Shown here one piece after another: positions 1 to 6,769 of a stretch of 10,255 nt of DNA (the first letter of the stretch is position 1; the number at the start of each line of letters is the position of its first letter). The notes under the pieces were generated by a model. It ran no database searches. It was given only the letters and a program-made list of their open reading frames with translations, and was not told where the DNA came from. The translations under genes were made by a program, and so were the position numbers. Source of the stretch: Acidithiobacillus ferruginosus (GTDB lineage: Bacteria > Pseudomonadota > Gammaproteobacteria > Acidithiobacillales > Acidithiobacillaceae); contig NZ_JABBDR010000296.1 in the NCBI RefSeq assembly GCF_018854495.1, forward strand, positions 1 through 10,255, in the 5' to 3' direction.

Positions 1-2510
1 CCGGCGGTGTGGGCCAGCATGTAGCCGCCGATGACATCACCGACCGCATAGATATGGGGCACATTGGTGCGCCCGGAGGCATCGACGGCGATGACGGCGC
101 GATCTCCCAAGGCCACACCGACCGCGGCCAGATTCAGCCCGCTGGTATCCGGGCGCTTACCCGTCGCCACCAGCAGCAGATCACAGGCATAATTCGCCAC
201 CTCATCGCCTGACTGGTAGCGCACCTCCAACTGGCCGGGTTGCTCCGCGACCTCCGTCACTTTGACCCCGGTCAGCACCTGCAAACGCGGGCTGTTATGG
301 GCGATGGCCTTCATCAACTGTTCGGCGACTTCCTTCTCCATCTCGGCCACTGGCCGTGGCAGGGCTTCCAGTACCCGCACTTCGGCGCCGAAATCGTGGA
401 ACATCTGCGCCATTTCCATACCGATGGCACCCGCGCCGATGACGCAGAGGCGCGCGGGCGGCTGTTTCAGGTTCCAGACCGTATCGGAAGTCACCGCCGC
501 GCCACTCTTCAACGCATCCTGAATGCCGGGAATCGGCGGCACAAAGGCGGGGGCGCCCGTAGCAATGACACAGGCTCCGAAGGTCAGGGTCCGCGCATCC
601 TTGCCGCTGATCTCGACGCTGTGGTCACCGGTGAAACGGGCATAGCCTTCCAGAACCTGAATTTTCACGCCCTGATCGGTTTTCAGGGCCATTTCTCCAC
701 GGGTCTGGAGAATACCGCGCCGATGCTGTTCCAGTTGTGCCCAATCCAGCTTGGGCGCGCCCAGGGCAATGCCCATCGCCGCATCGTGCTCGCGGTCGCG
801 GATGCGATCCGCAGCAGCACGCCAGGCCTTGGAGGGAATACAGCCCCGCCATAGACATTCACCGCCCGGCAGAGGCGCATTGTTGACCATGGCCACCCTG
901 ATGCCGTTCTCTGCGAGCTCGCGGGCGCAGTCTTCGCCGCCGGGGCCTGCGCCGATGACCAACACTTGCACGTCGTAATCCCCTTCGGGAATCACCGGGC
1001 CGCCACTACCCAGCCAGTTCTCGGGATGCTCCATGGCCTGTTTCAGGTCATTGAGGAACAGGGCCGCCTCGGCGCCGTTGACCACCCGGTGATCTGCCGT
1101 GATGGTGATGGGCATGCCTTCGGGTCCATTCCCGGCGATAGCAATGATGGCCGCCGTCCCCGGGGTGACGATGGCATCGAACTGGGCAATGCCGTACATC
1201 CCCATGTTCGAGATGGTAAAGGTAGGGTTGGTATATTCAGGCGGACTGAGACGACGTTTGCGCGCCTTCTCCAGCAATGAGGTCCACTCCGTCTGCAACT
1301 GTTCCGGCGTCTTGCCTTCGACACCGCGCAGGACAGGCACCACCAGACCACCGTCTTCCGTAGTCGCGGCAATGCCGATGTCATGCTGACTGCGTTCGAC
1401 AATCTTATCCACAGGCTGATAAGCGGCATTCACCAGAGGGTGTCTGTGCAACGCCTGCGAAGCGGCCTTGGCGATCGCCACCGTGACGGAAAGCTTGTGT
1501 GCCTTGGCGGCGCGGATCAGCGCCTCGGGCCTGACCTGCACGGTGACATGGAAAACCGGAATGCTCAGGGAAGCGACCATCGCCTGGCTGATCGCTCTTT
1601 CGATGGCCGTCATGGCGCGACCGTTACCCGGCACCGCGGGCTCGGCAGCGCCGGCGGACGCAACCGGGGCTGCATGGCCATCCGCAGCGCCGAGAACATC
1701 TGCGGCGACGATCACGCCCGCAGGCCCTGTACCGCGCAGCCCGTTGATATCCACACCCCGCTGACCCGCCAACTGCCGGGCAAAGGGGCTGGCGGCCCCC
1801 TGCCGCGGACGCGGCGCCGGATGTGCACCCGGTACTGGGCCAGACATGGCGGCGGCAGGCAGGGGAGTCGCTACGGGCGCCGATGTAGCGTCCGTCTGGC
1901 GCAGCCCCCCGTCATGGACCGCGTTTTCGTGGCTTACCTGCTCCGGCGACTCCACTAGCCAGGCGATGGCCTCTCCTACGGGCACCACCGCATCCACCGC
2001 CACCAAAGGACCCGACAGGTAGCCCTCACGGAACACTTCCACGTCCATGATGGCCTTGTCCGTTTCCACCGTCGCCACCACATCCCCGCGCTGTATCCTG
2101 TCCCCCGGGGCCTTTTCCCAGGACACCAGCACACCTTCGGTCATGGTGTCGGAGAGCTGCGGCATCTTCACCGCATAGCCCTCAGAGGCGGGTGGCGTAG
2201 CGGACGCAGGCCCCGTCGGCACGGCCGCAGGCGCCGCAGGAACAGGAGTTGCCACCGTTTCCACCGCGCTATCGGTGATATAGCCAATAGTCCCGCCCAC
2301 CGGAATGACACTGTTGGCCTCGGCCAGGGGCCCCGCCAGGTAACCGGAACGGAACACCTCGACATCCATGATGGCCTTGTCCGTTTCCACCGTCGCCACC
2401 ACGTCGCCACGCTCTACCCGCGCGCCCGCAGGCTTCTCCCAGGATACAAGGACACCTTCCGTCATGGTGTCGGAAAGTTGCGGCATTTTGATGACGTAAG
2501 GTTCAGCCAT
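1..2510 (-). CDS. Fused pyruvate dehydrogenase E2-E3: dihydrolipoamide acetyltransferase joined to dihydrolipoamide dehydrogenase (3' end outside window)
   Basis: One uninterrupted frame from ATG at 2510 to the left edge, 836 codons visible, which I translated codon by codon without meeting a stop. Domains in order: lipoyl domain 1 (about 1-80, lipoylated Lys45 in ETDKAIMD); Ala/Pro linker; lipoyl domain 2 (about 112-190, Lys152 in the same motif); Ala/Pro linker; peripheral-subunit-binding domain (about 238-275); acyltransferase core (about 298-500, with SNMGMYG and the catalytic His474 in DHRVVNG); linker (about 501-513); then E3 with FAD motif IGAGPGG (519-525), redox pair Cys552/Cys557 in GGECLWRGCIPSK, NAD motif GAGAIG (692-697) and the second FAD motif around Asp825 (YAVGD). 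The E3 dimerisation domain with its His-Glu pair should lie beyond position 1. E2 moves acetyl from E1 to CoA; E3 reoxidises the lipoyl arm with NAD. It follows pdhB by 55 bases with a weak SD (GGTGA). Fusion of these subunits is atypical, and an Asn replaces the usual Asp of HxxxDG. Confidence 0.93.
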   Translation of the reverse strand, partial: MAEPYVIKMPQLSDTMTEGVLVSWEKPAGARVERGDVVATVETDKAIMDVEVFRSGYLAGPLAEANSVIPVGGTIGYITDSAVETVATPVPAAPAAVPTGPASATPPASEGYAVKMPQLSDTMTEGVLVSWEKAPGDRIQRGDVVATVETDKAIMDVEVFREGYLSGPLVAVDAVVPVGEAIAWLVESPEQVSHENAVHDGGLRQTDATSAPVATPLPAAAMSGPVPGAHPAPRPRQGAASPFARQLAGQRGVDINGLRGTGPAGVIVAADVLGAADGHAAPVASAGAAEPAVPGNGRAMTAIERAISQAMVASLSIPVFHVTVQVRPEALIRAAKAHKLSVTVAIAKAASQALHRHPLVNAAYQPVDKIVERSQHDIGIAATTEDGGLVVPVLRGVEGKTPEQLQTEWTSLLEKARKRRLSPPEYTNPTFTISNMGMYGIAQFDAIVTPGTAAIIAIAGNGPEGMPITITADHRVVNGAEAALFLNDLKQAMEHPENWLGSGGPVIPEGDYDVQVLVIGAGPGGEDCARELAENGIRVAMVNNAPLPGGECLWRGCIPSKAWRAAADRIRDREHDAAMGIALGAPKLDWAQLEQHRRGILQTRGEMALKTDQGVKIQVLEGYARFTGDHSVEISGKDARTLTFGACVIATGAPAFVPPIPGIQDALKSGAAVTSDTVWNLKQPPARLCVIGAGAIGMEMAQMFHDFGAEVRVLEALPRPVAEMEKEVAEQLMKAIAHNSPRLQVLTGVKVTEVAEQPGQLEVRYQSGDEVANYACDLLLVATGKRPDTSGLNLAAVGVALGDRAVIAVDASGRTNVPHIYAVGDVIGGYMLAHTA
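969..986 (-). promoter_or_regulatory. Possible internal ribosome binding site and GTG start for free E3
   Basis: On the minus strand, AAGGGGA (985-979) sits 7 bases before an in-frame GTG (971-969) that encodes Val514 of the fusion. Starting there would give M-Q-V-L-V-I-G-A-G-P-G-G, which is how ordinary stand-alone E3 enzymes begin. It may be a relic of the E3 gene before fusion, or a working internal start. The purine-rich stretch also simply encodes Glu-Gly-Asp of the linker, so chance is possible. Confidence 0.4.
2016..2486 (-). repeat. Tandem lipoyl-domain duplication (copies 2337-2486 and 2016-2165)
   Basis: Two copies of about 50 codons, offset by 321 bases (107 codons), lie within the E2 part of the fusion gene. 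A 38-base stretch is identical in both (2044-2081 and 2365-2402), covering the lipoyl-lysine codon and its surroundings. The blocks MPQLSDTMTEGVLVSWEK and RGDVVATVETDKAIMDVEVFR-like segments are the same in protein. Multiple lipoyl domains are common in E2 proteins; such close identity suggests a recent duplication or gene conversion. Confidence 0.9.
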
Positions 2511-2565
2511 ATTTCACCATTGTTGAGTCAAACCGAGGTTAGGGAGGGAACGGATTGCGGGAATC

Positions 2566-3546
2566 TTACCGGCCCAGCATCTTCCGCACAGCGGCGACCA
2601 CTTCTCCGGCATTGGGGATGGCTGCCTTCTCCAGGTGGCGGTTATACGGAATAGGCACATCCAGCGCATGCACCCGTACCGGCGCCGCATCGAGATCGAA
2701 AAAGCATTCCTCGTTGAGGATCGCCACCACCTCGGAACCCACGCCCACCGGCGCCTCGTCTTCTTCGACAACAACGGCGCGATGGGTCTTGCGCACGCTG
2801 GCCGCGATACCGGCCCGATCCATGGGTTTGAGTGCCCGCAAATCCACCACTTCGGCGTCGATGCCGTAGTCCTGAGCCAACTTCTGCGCCGCATCCAAGG
2901 CCCAATGAACGCTGATATTATAGGCAAAAATACTGACGTCCTTACCCGGCCGCATCACTTCGACACCTTCCAGCGGCGTAAAAAATTCTTCGTCCGGGAT
3001 CTCGCCCTTGAGGTTATACATACTCTCGTGCTCGATGATCACTACCGGATCATCACAGCGCACGGCGCTTTTCAGCAGCCCATAGGCGTCGCGCGGCGTT
3101 GCCGGGGTCACCACCCGCAGGCCGGAAATACCCATGAACACTTTCTCCATGCGCGCCGAGTGCTGGGCACCCAATTGGTGCGCAGTGCCGCCCGGTACCC
3201 GCATCACGAAGGGACAACGGATACGACCACCGGACATGTAATGGATTTTCGCGGCATTGTTCATGAGCTGATCCATCGCCAACCAGGCGAAATTAACGCT
3301 CATGATTTCGACGATGGGACGGGCCCCGATCATGGCGGCGCCCACCCCGATACCGGTGTAGCTGTTTTCAGAAATGGGTGTATCGATTACCCGCTGCTCG
3401 CCGTACTTGGCGAAGAGGCCGCTGGTCGCCTTATAGGTACCGCCGGCGACGCCGATATCCTCACCCATGGCAAAAACCAGGGGGTCCCGCGCCATCTCTT
3501 CATCGTGGGCGCGCAGGATACCCTGCCAATACATCATTTCAGCCAT
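2566..3546 (-). CDS. pdhB: Pyruvate dehydrogenase E1 component, beta subunit
   Basis: A 326-residue transketolase-like beta subunit of the alpha2-beta2 E1 enzyme, which with E1 alpha decarboxylates pyruvate using thiamine diphosphate and acetylates the lipoyl arm of E2. Visible features are the N-terminal MGEDIGVAGGTYKAT segment (27-41), DTPISE ending in Glu60, which in this family activates the thiamine ring, the PGGTAHQLGAQHS segment (about 118-130), and a C-terminal transketolase C domain rich in Val/Glu (VVDLRALKPMD, VVVEEDEAPVG). The start at 3546 (MAEMMYW) is chosen because it aligns with family N-termini; its ATG overlaps the pdhA stop by 8 bases (ATGGCTGA), implying translational coupling. 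An in-frame extension upstream lies wholly inside pdhA. The length is normal. I cannot exclude a branched-chain or acetoin substrate from sequence alone, but the context favours pyruvate. Confidence 0.94.
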   Translation of the reverse strand: MAEMMYWQGILRAHDEEMARDPLVFAMGEDIGVAGGTYKATSGLFAKYGEQRVIDTPISENSYTGIGVGAAMIGARPIVEIMSVNFAWLAMDQLMNNAAKIHYMSGGRIRCPFVMRVPGGTAHQLGAQHSARMEKVFMGISGLRVVTPATPRDAYGLLKSAVRCDDPVVIIEHESMYNLKGEIPDEEFFTPLEGVEVMRPGKDVSIFAYNISVHWALDAAQKLAQDYGIDAEVVDLRALKPMDRAGIAASVRKTHRAVVVEEDEAPVGVGSEVVAILNEECFFDLDAAPVRVHALDVPIPYNRHLEKAAIPNAGEVVAAVRKMLGR

Positions 3547-4522
3547 GGCTGCCTGCCTCCTTTTCTGTGTATACGTAACGCGCGATATCTTCCAGACGCG
3601 GCTCCGGGCTCTCGGCGGCAAAGCGCACGATTTCATTTTCGATTTCGTCCAGTATGGCCTTGTCCATGGCGTGGAACTCGTCCTCGCTGACCACCCCGGC
3701 TTCCAGCAGACGGCGCTTGTAGATGCCGATGGGATCGCGCTGCGCCCATTCCTCCACCTCTTCCTTGGACCGGTAGGCGCCCGAGTCGGACATGGAATGG
3801 CCCCGCAGACGATAGGTCATCAACTCCAGGAAGTAGGGTTTACGCTTTTCCCGCACGTACTGCACCGCCTTTTCGGCGTGGTCCATGACCACATCGATAT
3901 CCTGGCCGTCGCACTGCGCCGCCTCGATTTTGTAGGGTGCCACCCGCTTGTACTGGTTGATCTCCACCGTCGAACGTTCAATGGCAGTGCCGATACCATA
4001 CAGGTTGTTTTCGCAGATAAAGAGCACCGGCAAATTCCACAGGCTCGCCATGTTCATGGTCTCGTGGAAAGTGCCCTGATTATTGGCGCCGTCGCCCAAA
4101 AAACAGATCGAGATTTCGTCACTACCGCGCAACTGGATCGCCTTGGCAAAACCGGCCGCCAGCGGGAAGGGGCCGCCGACCAGCGCGTAGCCGCCCATGA
4201 AGTGCACATCGGGATCAAAGAGGTGCATGGAACCGCCACGGCCCTTGGAACAGCCTGTTTCTTTGCCGAAGAGCTCCGCCATCAGCGCCTTGGGATCCAT
4301 ACCTGATTTCAGGGCATGGATATGATCGCGATAGCCGGTCACCACGTAGTCCGAACCGGTGCGGGCCTTCTCCAGCACACCGATGGCACAGGCTTCCTCA
4401 CCGGGATAGAGGTGCAAAAAACCGCCGATCTGGCGTTCGTGATAGGCCTCCGCGCAGCGTTCCTCGAAACGGCGGGCAAACAGCATTTCACGCAACAGGC
4501 GCTTCTGGTCCGTGGCGTCCAT
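3539..4522 (-). CDS. pdhA: Pyruvate dehydrogenase E1 component, alpha subunit
   Basis: A 327-residue thiamine-diphosphate-dependent alpha subunit of heterotetrameric E1. It has YPGEEA (39-44), the GYRDH segment (63-67), SKGRGGSMH (92-100), and the classic ThDP/Mg motif opening GDG (143-145) with NNQG, closing at Asn172-Asn173 (ENN). The conserved loop YRLRGHSMSD (237-246) matches the region phosphorylated in animal E1 alpha. The start at 4522 (MDATDQK) is preceded by a perfect AGGAGG only 3 bases away; the frame is open 24 codons further up, but that stretch runs through the leader hairpin and lacks family similarity. It is the first gene of pdhA-pdhB-(E2-E3 fusion). This is the E1 type of Gram-positives, alpha-proteobacteria, mitochondria and some chemolithotrophs, not the single-chain AceE of E. 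coli. The alternative is another 2-oxo acid dehydrogenase E1. Confidence 0.94.
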   Translation of the reverse strand: MDATDQKRLLREMLFARRFEERCAEAYHERQIGGFLHLYPGEEACAIGVLEKARTGSDYVVTGYRDHIHALKSGMDPKALMAELFGKETGCSKGRGGSMHLFDPDVHFMGGYALVGGPFPLAAGFAKAIQLRGSDEISICFLGDGANNQGTFHETMNMASLWNLPVLFICENNLYGIGTAIERSTVEINQYKRVAPYKIEAAQCDGQDIDVVMDHAEKAVQYVREKRKPYFLELMTYRLRGHSMSDSGAYRSKEEVEEWAQRDPIGIYKRRLLEAGVVSEDEFHAMDKAILDEIENEIVRFAAESPEPRLEDIARYVYTEKEAGSHG

Positions 4523-4545
4523 GGTCCTCCTAGACAAAAAACATT

Positions 4546-4572
4546 GGACCTGTGTCACTAGGGACACAGGCC
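4546..4572 (-). promoter_or_regulatory. pdhA leader hairpin followed by U-tract (possible attenuator or SD-masking structure)
   Basis: An inverted repeat CCTGTGTC / GACACAGG (arms 4549-4556 and 4563-4570, 6-base loop) extends by two more pairs past a single bulged base. Reading the minus strand, it is followed 4 bases later by six Ts (4541-4536) and then the pdhA AGGAGG. The loop reads CCTAG, complementary to CTAGG that overlaps the Shine-Dalgarno; GGTCC at the 3' foot is complementary to GGACC just before the ATG. It resembles an attenuator terminator or a translational switch, but a simple operator or stabilising hairpin fits too. Confidence 0.5.
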
Positions 4573-4604
4573 TCAGGTGAATGAGTGAGAGCAAAATCTT
4601 GGGA

Positions 4605-4634
4605 ATGATGGCCCAGGCTGCGGCAAAGCGTCAA
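4605..4634 (-). promoter_or_regulatory. Candidate sigma-70 promoter for the pdh operon
   Basis: On the minus strand TTGACG (4634-4629) and CATCAT (4610-4605) are separated by 18 bases. The -35 matches consensus at 5 of 6 and the -10 at 4 of 6. Transcription would begin near 4598, giving a leader of about 75 bases that contains the hairpin at 4546-4572. No other convincing promoter is seen between 4523 and 4730. Confidence 0.45.
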
Positions 4635-4730
4635 GAGTGCCCGCATAGAAGCACCGACTTGCCAGCAGGGGCGGCAGTAAACAAGGCCGAGCACCGGGGT
4701 AGATTTGCGATGCTGCAGCAGGTGTTGTTT

Positions 4731-5009
4731 TCAGTTGCCGTTCAGAGTGCGCTCGATACTGGGGAGTGCCGCGCCTACACCGGCACCAACCGCACCGCCG
4801 ACCGCAGCCCCTACAGCGGGATTGCCTGCAGCGACCGTACCCAGAACCGCACCACCGGCGGCGCCAATGGCGCCGCCGCTCAGGGCACGCTGACCCGTAG
4901 GGCTCATATTGGCACAGCCGCCGAGCGCCACAACGCAAAAAACCAGCGCGAGAGGAGACAACCAGCGCCGCCGGTCTGCAACGGCACTTACGAAGTTTCC
5001 TGATATCAT
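4731..5009 (-). CDS. Small glycine-zipper lipoprotein (OsmB-like)
   Basis: A 92-residue protein with a basic N-terminus (RRR at 13-15), a hydrophobic segment (about 16-29) and a lipobox LGGC ending at Cys32, so it is predicted to be lipid-anchored after cleavage by signal peptidase II. The mature part is almost wholly a glycine zipper: repeated GxxxG-type Gly/Ala spacing from about 44 to 81 (GGAIGAAGGAVLG, GAAVGGAVGAGVG), a pattern that packs helices in membranes. This resembles OsmB/YMGG-type small envelope lipoproteins. ATG at 5009 has a good AGGAG 7 bases upstream. Its neighbours are another small exported protein upstream and the pdh operon downstream, with no obvious terminator before the pdhA promoter. 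Function is unknown; an envelope stress or integrity role is an inference from the family. Confidence 0.8.
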   Translation of the reverse strand: MISGNFVSAVADRRRWLSPLALVFCVVALGGCANMSPTGQRALSGGAIGAAGGAVLGTVAAGNPAVGAAVGGAVGAGVGAALPSIERTLNGN

Positions 5010-5047
5010 TGTCCTGCTCCTGTTTTTCCCGTACCCACCACTAATCC

Positions 5048-5077
5048 GTTAGACCGGGCATTCGTCACTTCATTCAA
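5048..5077 (-). promoter_or_regulatory. Candidate promoter for the glycine-zipper lipoprotein
   Basis: On the minus strand TTGAAT (5077-5072) and TCTAAC (5053-5048) are separated by 18 bases, each matching sigma-70 consensus at 4 of 6. The -35 overlaps the stop codon of the preceding gene. It lies about 40 bases before the ATG at 5009. This is a weak pattern match only. Confidence 0.3.
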
Positions 5078-5418
5078 CGATGCCAGTCATCATCGTGCCG
5101 CCAGCGCCCGGCCCAAGGCGGAGGTCCGCGATGCTCCCAGCGACGGCGCTCATAAATCTGGGCACGCATAGGTGCCACATAATAGCCACGGGGCGGAGGC
5201 ACATAGTAAACGGGGCGAGGGGGCGGGGCGTAATAGACCGGTGGAGGCGGGGCGTAGTAACCCAGACCGTTGCCAAGAAATACGCTCAACCCCGGAATAG
5301 CGAGCCCGAGGGACATGTCATCGTCTGCCCGAACCGCGGTGCTGGTCAGACCGCACAGCAGCGCCAGGGTGGCGACAAGTACCAAATGGCGGACGCCATA
5401 AGCTGACGACTTGATCAT
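5074..5418 (-). CDS. Small secreted Tyr/Pro-rich protein, function unknown
   Basis: A 114-residue protein. The start at 5418 (MIKSSAYG) is chosen because AAGGAG lies 7 bases upstream and because it places a Sec signal peptide at the N-terminus: basic residues, a hydrophobic stretch (HLVLVATLALLCGL), then a likely AxA-type cut after AVRA near residue 30. The mature part begins DDD, has a short hydrophobic Gly-rich stretch, then a low-complexity Tyr/Pro section with three or four units of YYxPPP form (about 54-82), and ends in a Trp/Arg/His-rich tail (RRRWEHR, WAGRWRHDDDWHR). Small exported proteins of this composition are common in proteobacteria, but I do not recognise a named family. A surface or periplasmic location is inferred from the signal peptide. 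It is followed after 64 bases by the glycine-zipper lipoprotein gene. Confidence 0.75.
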   Translation of the reverse strand: MIKSSAYGVRHLVLVATLALLCGLTSTAVRADDDMSLGLAIPGLSVFLGNGLGYYAPPPPVYYAPPPRPVYYVPPPRGYYVAPMRAQIYERRRWEHRGPPPWAGRWRHDDDWHR

Positions 5419-5681
5419 AATCAAACTCCTTGTATCAGGTAGTGATTCGCCCGGCTCCGGCATCGGCAGATCATCGTGTACCACGACTTTGTCCGAACAT
5501 CTACCGATACTGATTGCAGAGCGTAGCAGACGAACGCAGCAAAATTGGTGCCATGCTCATTGGCCTTATTTTCGGCAGGTTACGTTGCTCCGCTGTAGGA
5601 AAATGGCTACAAATCCGGAACCATAGATAATAATATGTATACTTTCATGAGGTTAGATTGTCGCTGATTACCACGGCGCGT
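5419..5681. other. Intergenic region between argC and the Tyr/Pro-rich protein gene
   Basis: About 260 bases with no convincing gene. The part near 5615-5650 is AT-rich compared with its surroundings. I see no clear rho-independent terminator after argC and no convincing sigma-70 promoter for the downstream gene. Confidence 0.5.
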
Positions 5682-6716
5682 TTACGGCAGCAGGGCGATT
5701 TGCATCAGGCCCGCGTCCTCCGCCAGGGAGAACAGTCGGTTCATATTCTGTATCGCCTGCCCCGCCGCCCCTTTGACCAGATTGTCGATGACCGAAAGGA
5801 CGACTACTTGCCCCGGCCGGGGCTGATGTACGGCGATATGGCAGGTGTTGGCACCCCGCACTGAACGGGTAGCCGGGTGACTGCCGAAGGGCAGGACATC
5901 CACAAAAGGCTCGCCGGCGTAACGGGTGGCGAACAGGTCTTGTAGCGCCGCATCGCTCATCGGCTGCGCCAGGCGCCCGTAGAGGGTGGCATGAATGCCG
6001 CGGATCATCGGCATCAGGTGCGGTGTGAACTGCAACTCCAGCCGGGTCCCGCTGATGTCAGAGAGCACGGCCTCGATTTCCGGCCGGTGCCGGTGGCCGC
6101 TGACGCCATAGGCACTGACGCTATCCGCCGTTTCGGGGAGTATCAAGCCGACCTTGGCGCTACGACCCGCTCCGCTGACGCCGGACTTGCAATCCGCGAT
6201 CAGCGTATCCTCTCGCAGCAAGCCCTCGGCCAATAGAGGCGCAAGGCCGAGGATGACCGCCGTCGGATAACAGCCTGGATTGGCAATCAGCCGCGCCTCA
6301 CTGACCTTGGCCCGATAGTATTCGGGCAAGCCATAACAGGCTTCGGCCAGCACCTCGGGTGCGCGGTGGGCCATGCCGTACCACTGGGCAAAAACTTCTG
6401 CGTCGGGCAATCGGAAATCAGCACCCAGGTCGATAATTCGTACGCCATTGGCCAGCAGTTTTGGAGCGCTGTCCATGGCCACGCCATGGGGTGTCGCAAA
6501 AAAAACGACGTCCAGGGTGCCGAGTATGGCGGGATCTGGGGCGGTATAGGACAGGTTGCAGTGGCCACGCAAATTGGGGAAGTGCTCGTCCACTCGCTGC
6601 CCGGCCTCAGCGCGGGAAGTGATGGCCACTAGCTCGACTTCCGGATGCGGCAGCAGCAGACGGAGCAACTCCACCCCGGTATAACCCGTACCCCCAACGA
6701 TACCTGCGCGAATCAT
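5682..6716 (-). CDS. argC: N-acetyl-gamma-glutamyl-phosphate reductase
   Basis: A 344-residue enzyme that reduces N-acetylglutamyl phosphate to the semialdehyde with NADPH, the third step of arginine (ornithine) biosynthesis, in the cytosol. An N-terminal Rossmann motif GGTGYTG (8-14) binds [13 protein letters not shown] (72-80) and DLGADFRL (96-103) are family signatures; the catalytic Cys149 lies in [16 protein letters not shown] and the GHRHRPE motif follow, and the end [11 protein letters not shown] is typical. Length is that of the standard type-1 enzyme. ATG at 6716 has a strong GGGAGG-type SD about 6 bases upstream. It sits 74 bases after rpsI, in the order rplM-rpsI-argC seen in other proteobacteria, yet a strong terminator lies in the gap, so argC must rely on readthrough or on a promoter I could not place. 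Confidence 0.96.
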   Translation of the reverse strand: MIRAGIVGGTGYTGVELLRLLLPHPEVELVAITSRAEAGQRVDEHFPNLRGHCNLSYTAPDPAILGTLDVVFFATPHGVAMDSAPKLLANGVRIIDLGADFRLPDAEVFAQWYGMAHRAPEVLAEACYGLPEYYRAKVSEARLIANPGCYPTAVILGLAPLLAEGLLREDTLIADCKSGVSGAGRSAKVGLILPETADSVSAYGVSGHRHRPEIEAVLSDISGTRLELQFTPHLMPMIRGIHATLYGRLAQPMSDAALQDLFATRYAGEPFVDVLPFGSHPATRSVRGANTCHIAVHQPRPGQVVVLSVIDNLVKGAAGQAIQNMNRLFSLAEDAGLMQIALLP

Positions 6717-6745
6717 GTTCCCCTCCCTGATGCTAATCCGTAACA

Positions 6746-6769
6746 GAAAAAGCCGCCCGAAGGCGGCTT
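6746..6769 (-). terminator. Rho-independent terminator after rpsI
   Basis: Perfect 8-base-pair stem (arms 6750-6757 and 6762-6769) with a 4-base loop. On the minus strand the loop is UUCG closed by C-G, the very stable cUUCGg tetraloop, followed by a run of Ts (6751-6747). It begins 21 bases after the rpsI stop and ends about 30 bases before the argC start. Confidence 0.88.

Noticed and set aside
960..1034. Separate E2 and E3 genes with a normal stop between them
   Set aside because: I translated every codon across the junction in the E2 frame: no stop occurs, and the E3 motifs continue in the same frame with no frameshift. A sequencing error in a single stop codon cannot be excluded.
240..1958. 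Several plus-strand frames (for example 240-854 and 1383-1958) opposite the E2-E3 gene
   Set aside because: All lie opposite continuous conserved E2-E3 coding sequence and read as low-complexity antisense products.
2635..3690. Long plus-strand open frame (about 351 codons) antisense to pdhB
   Set aside because: The minus strand encodes a clear E1 beta with active-site motifs. The antisense frame has no recognisable domain and is rich in His/Arg, as expected for the reverse of a GC-rich gene.
3467..4306. Plus-strand frame of 279 codons antisense to pdhA
   Set aside because: It overlaps an unmistakable E1 alpha gene and shows no family motif or credible ribosome binding site.
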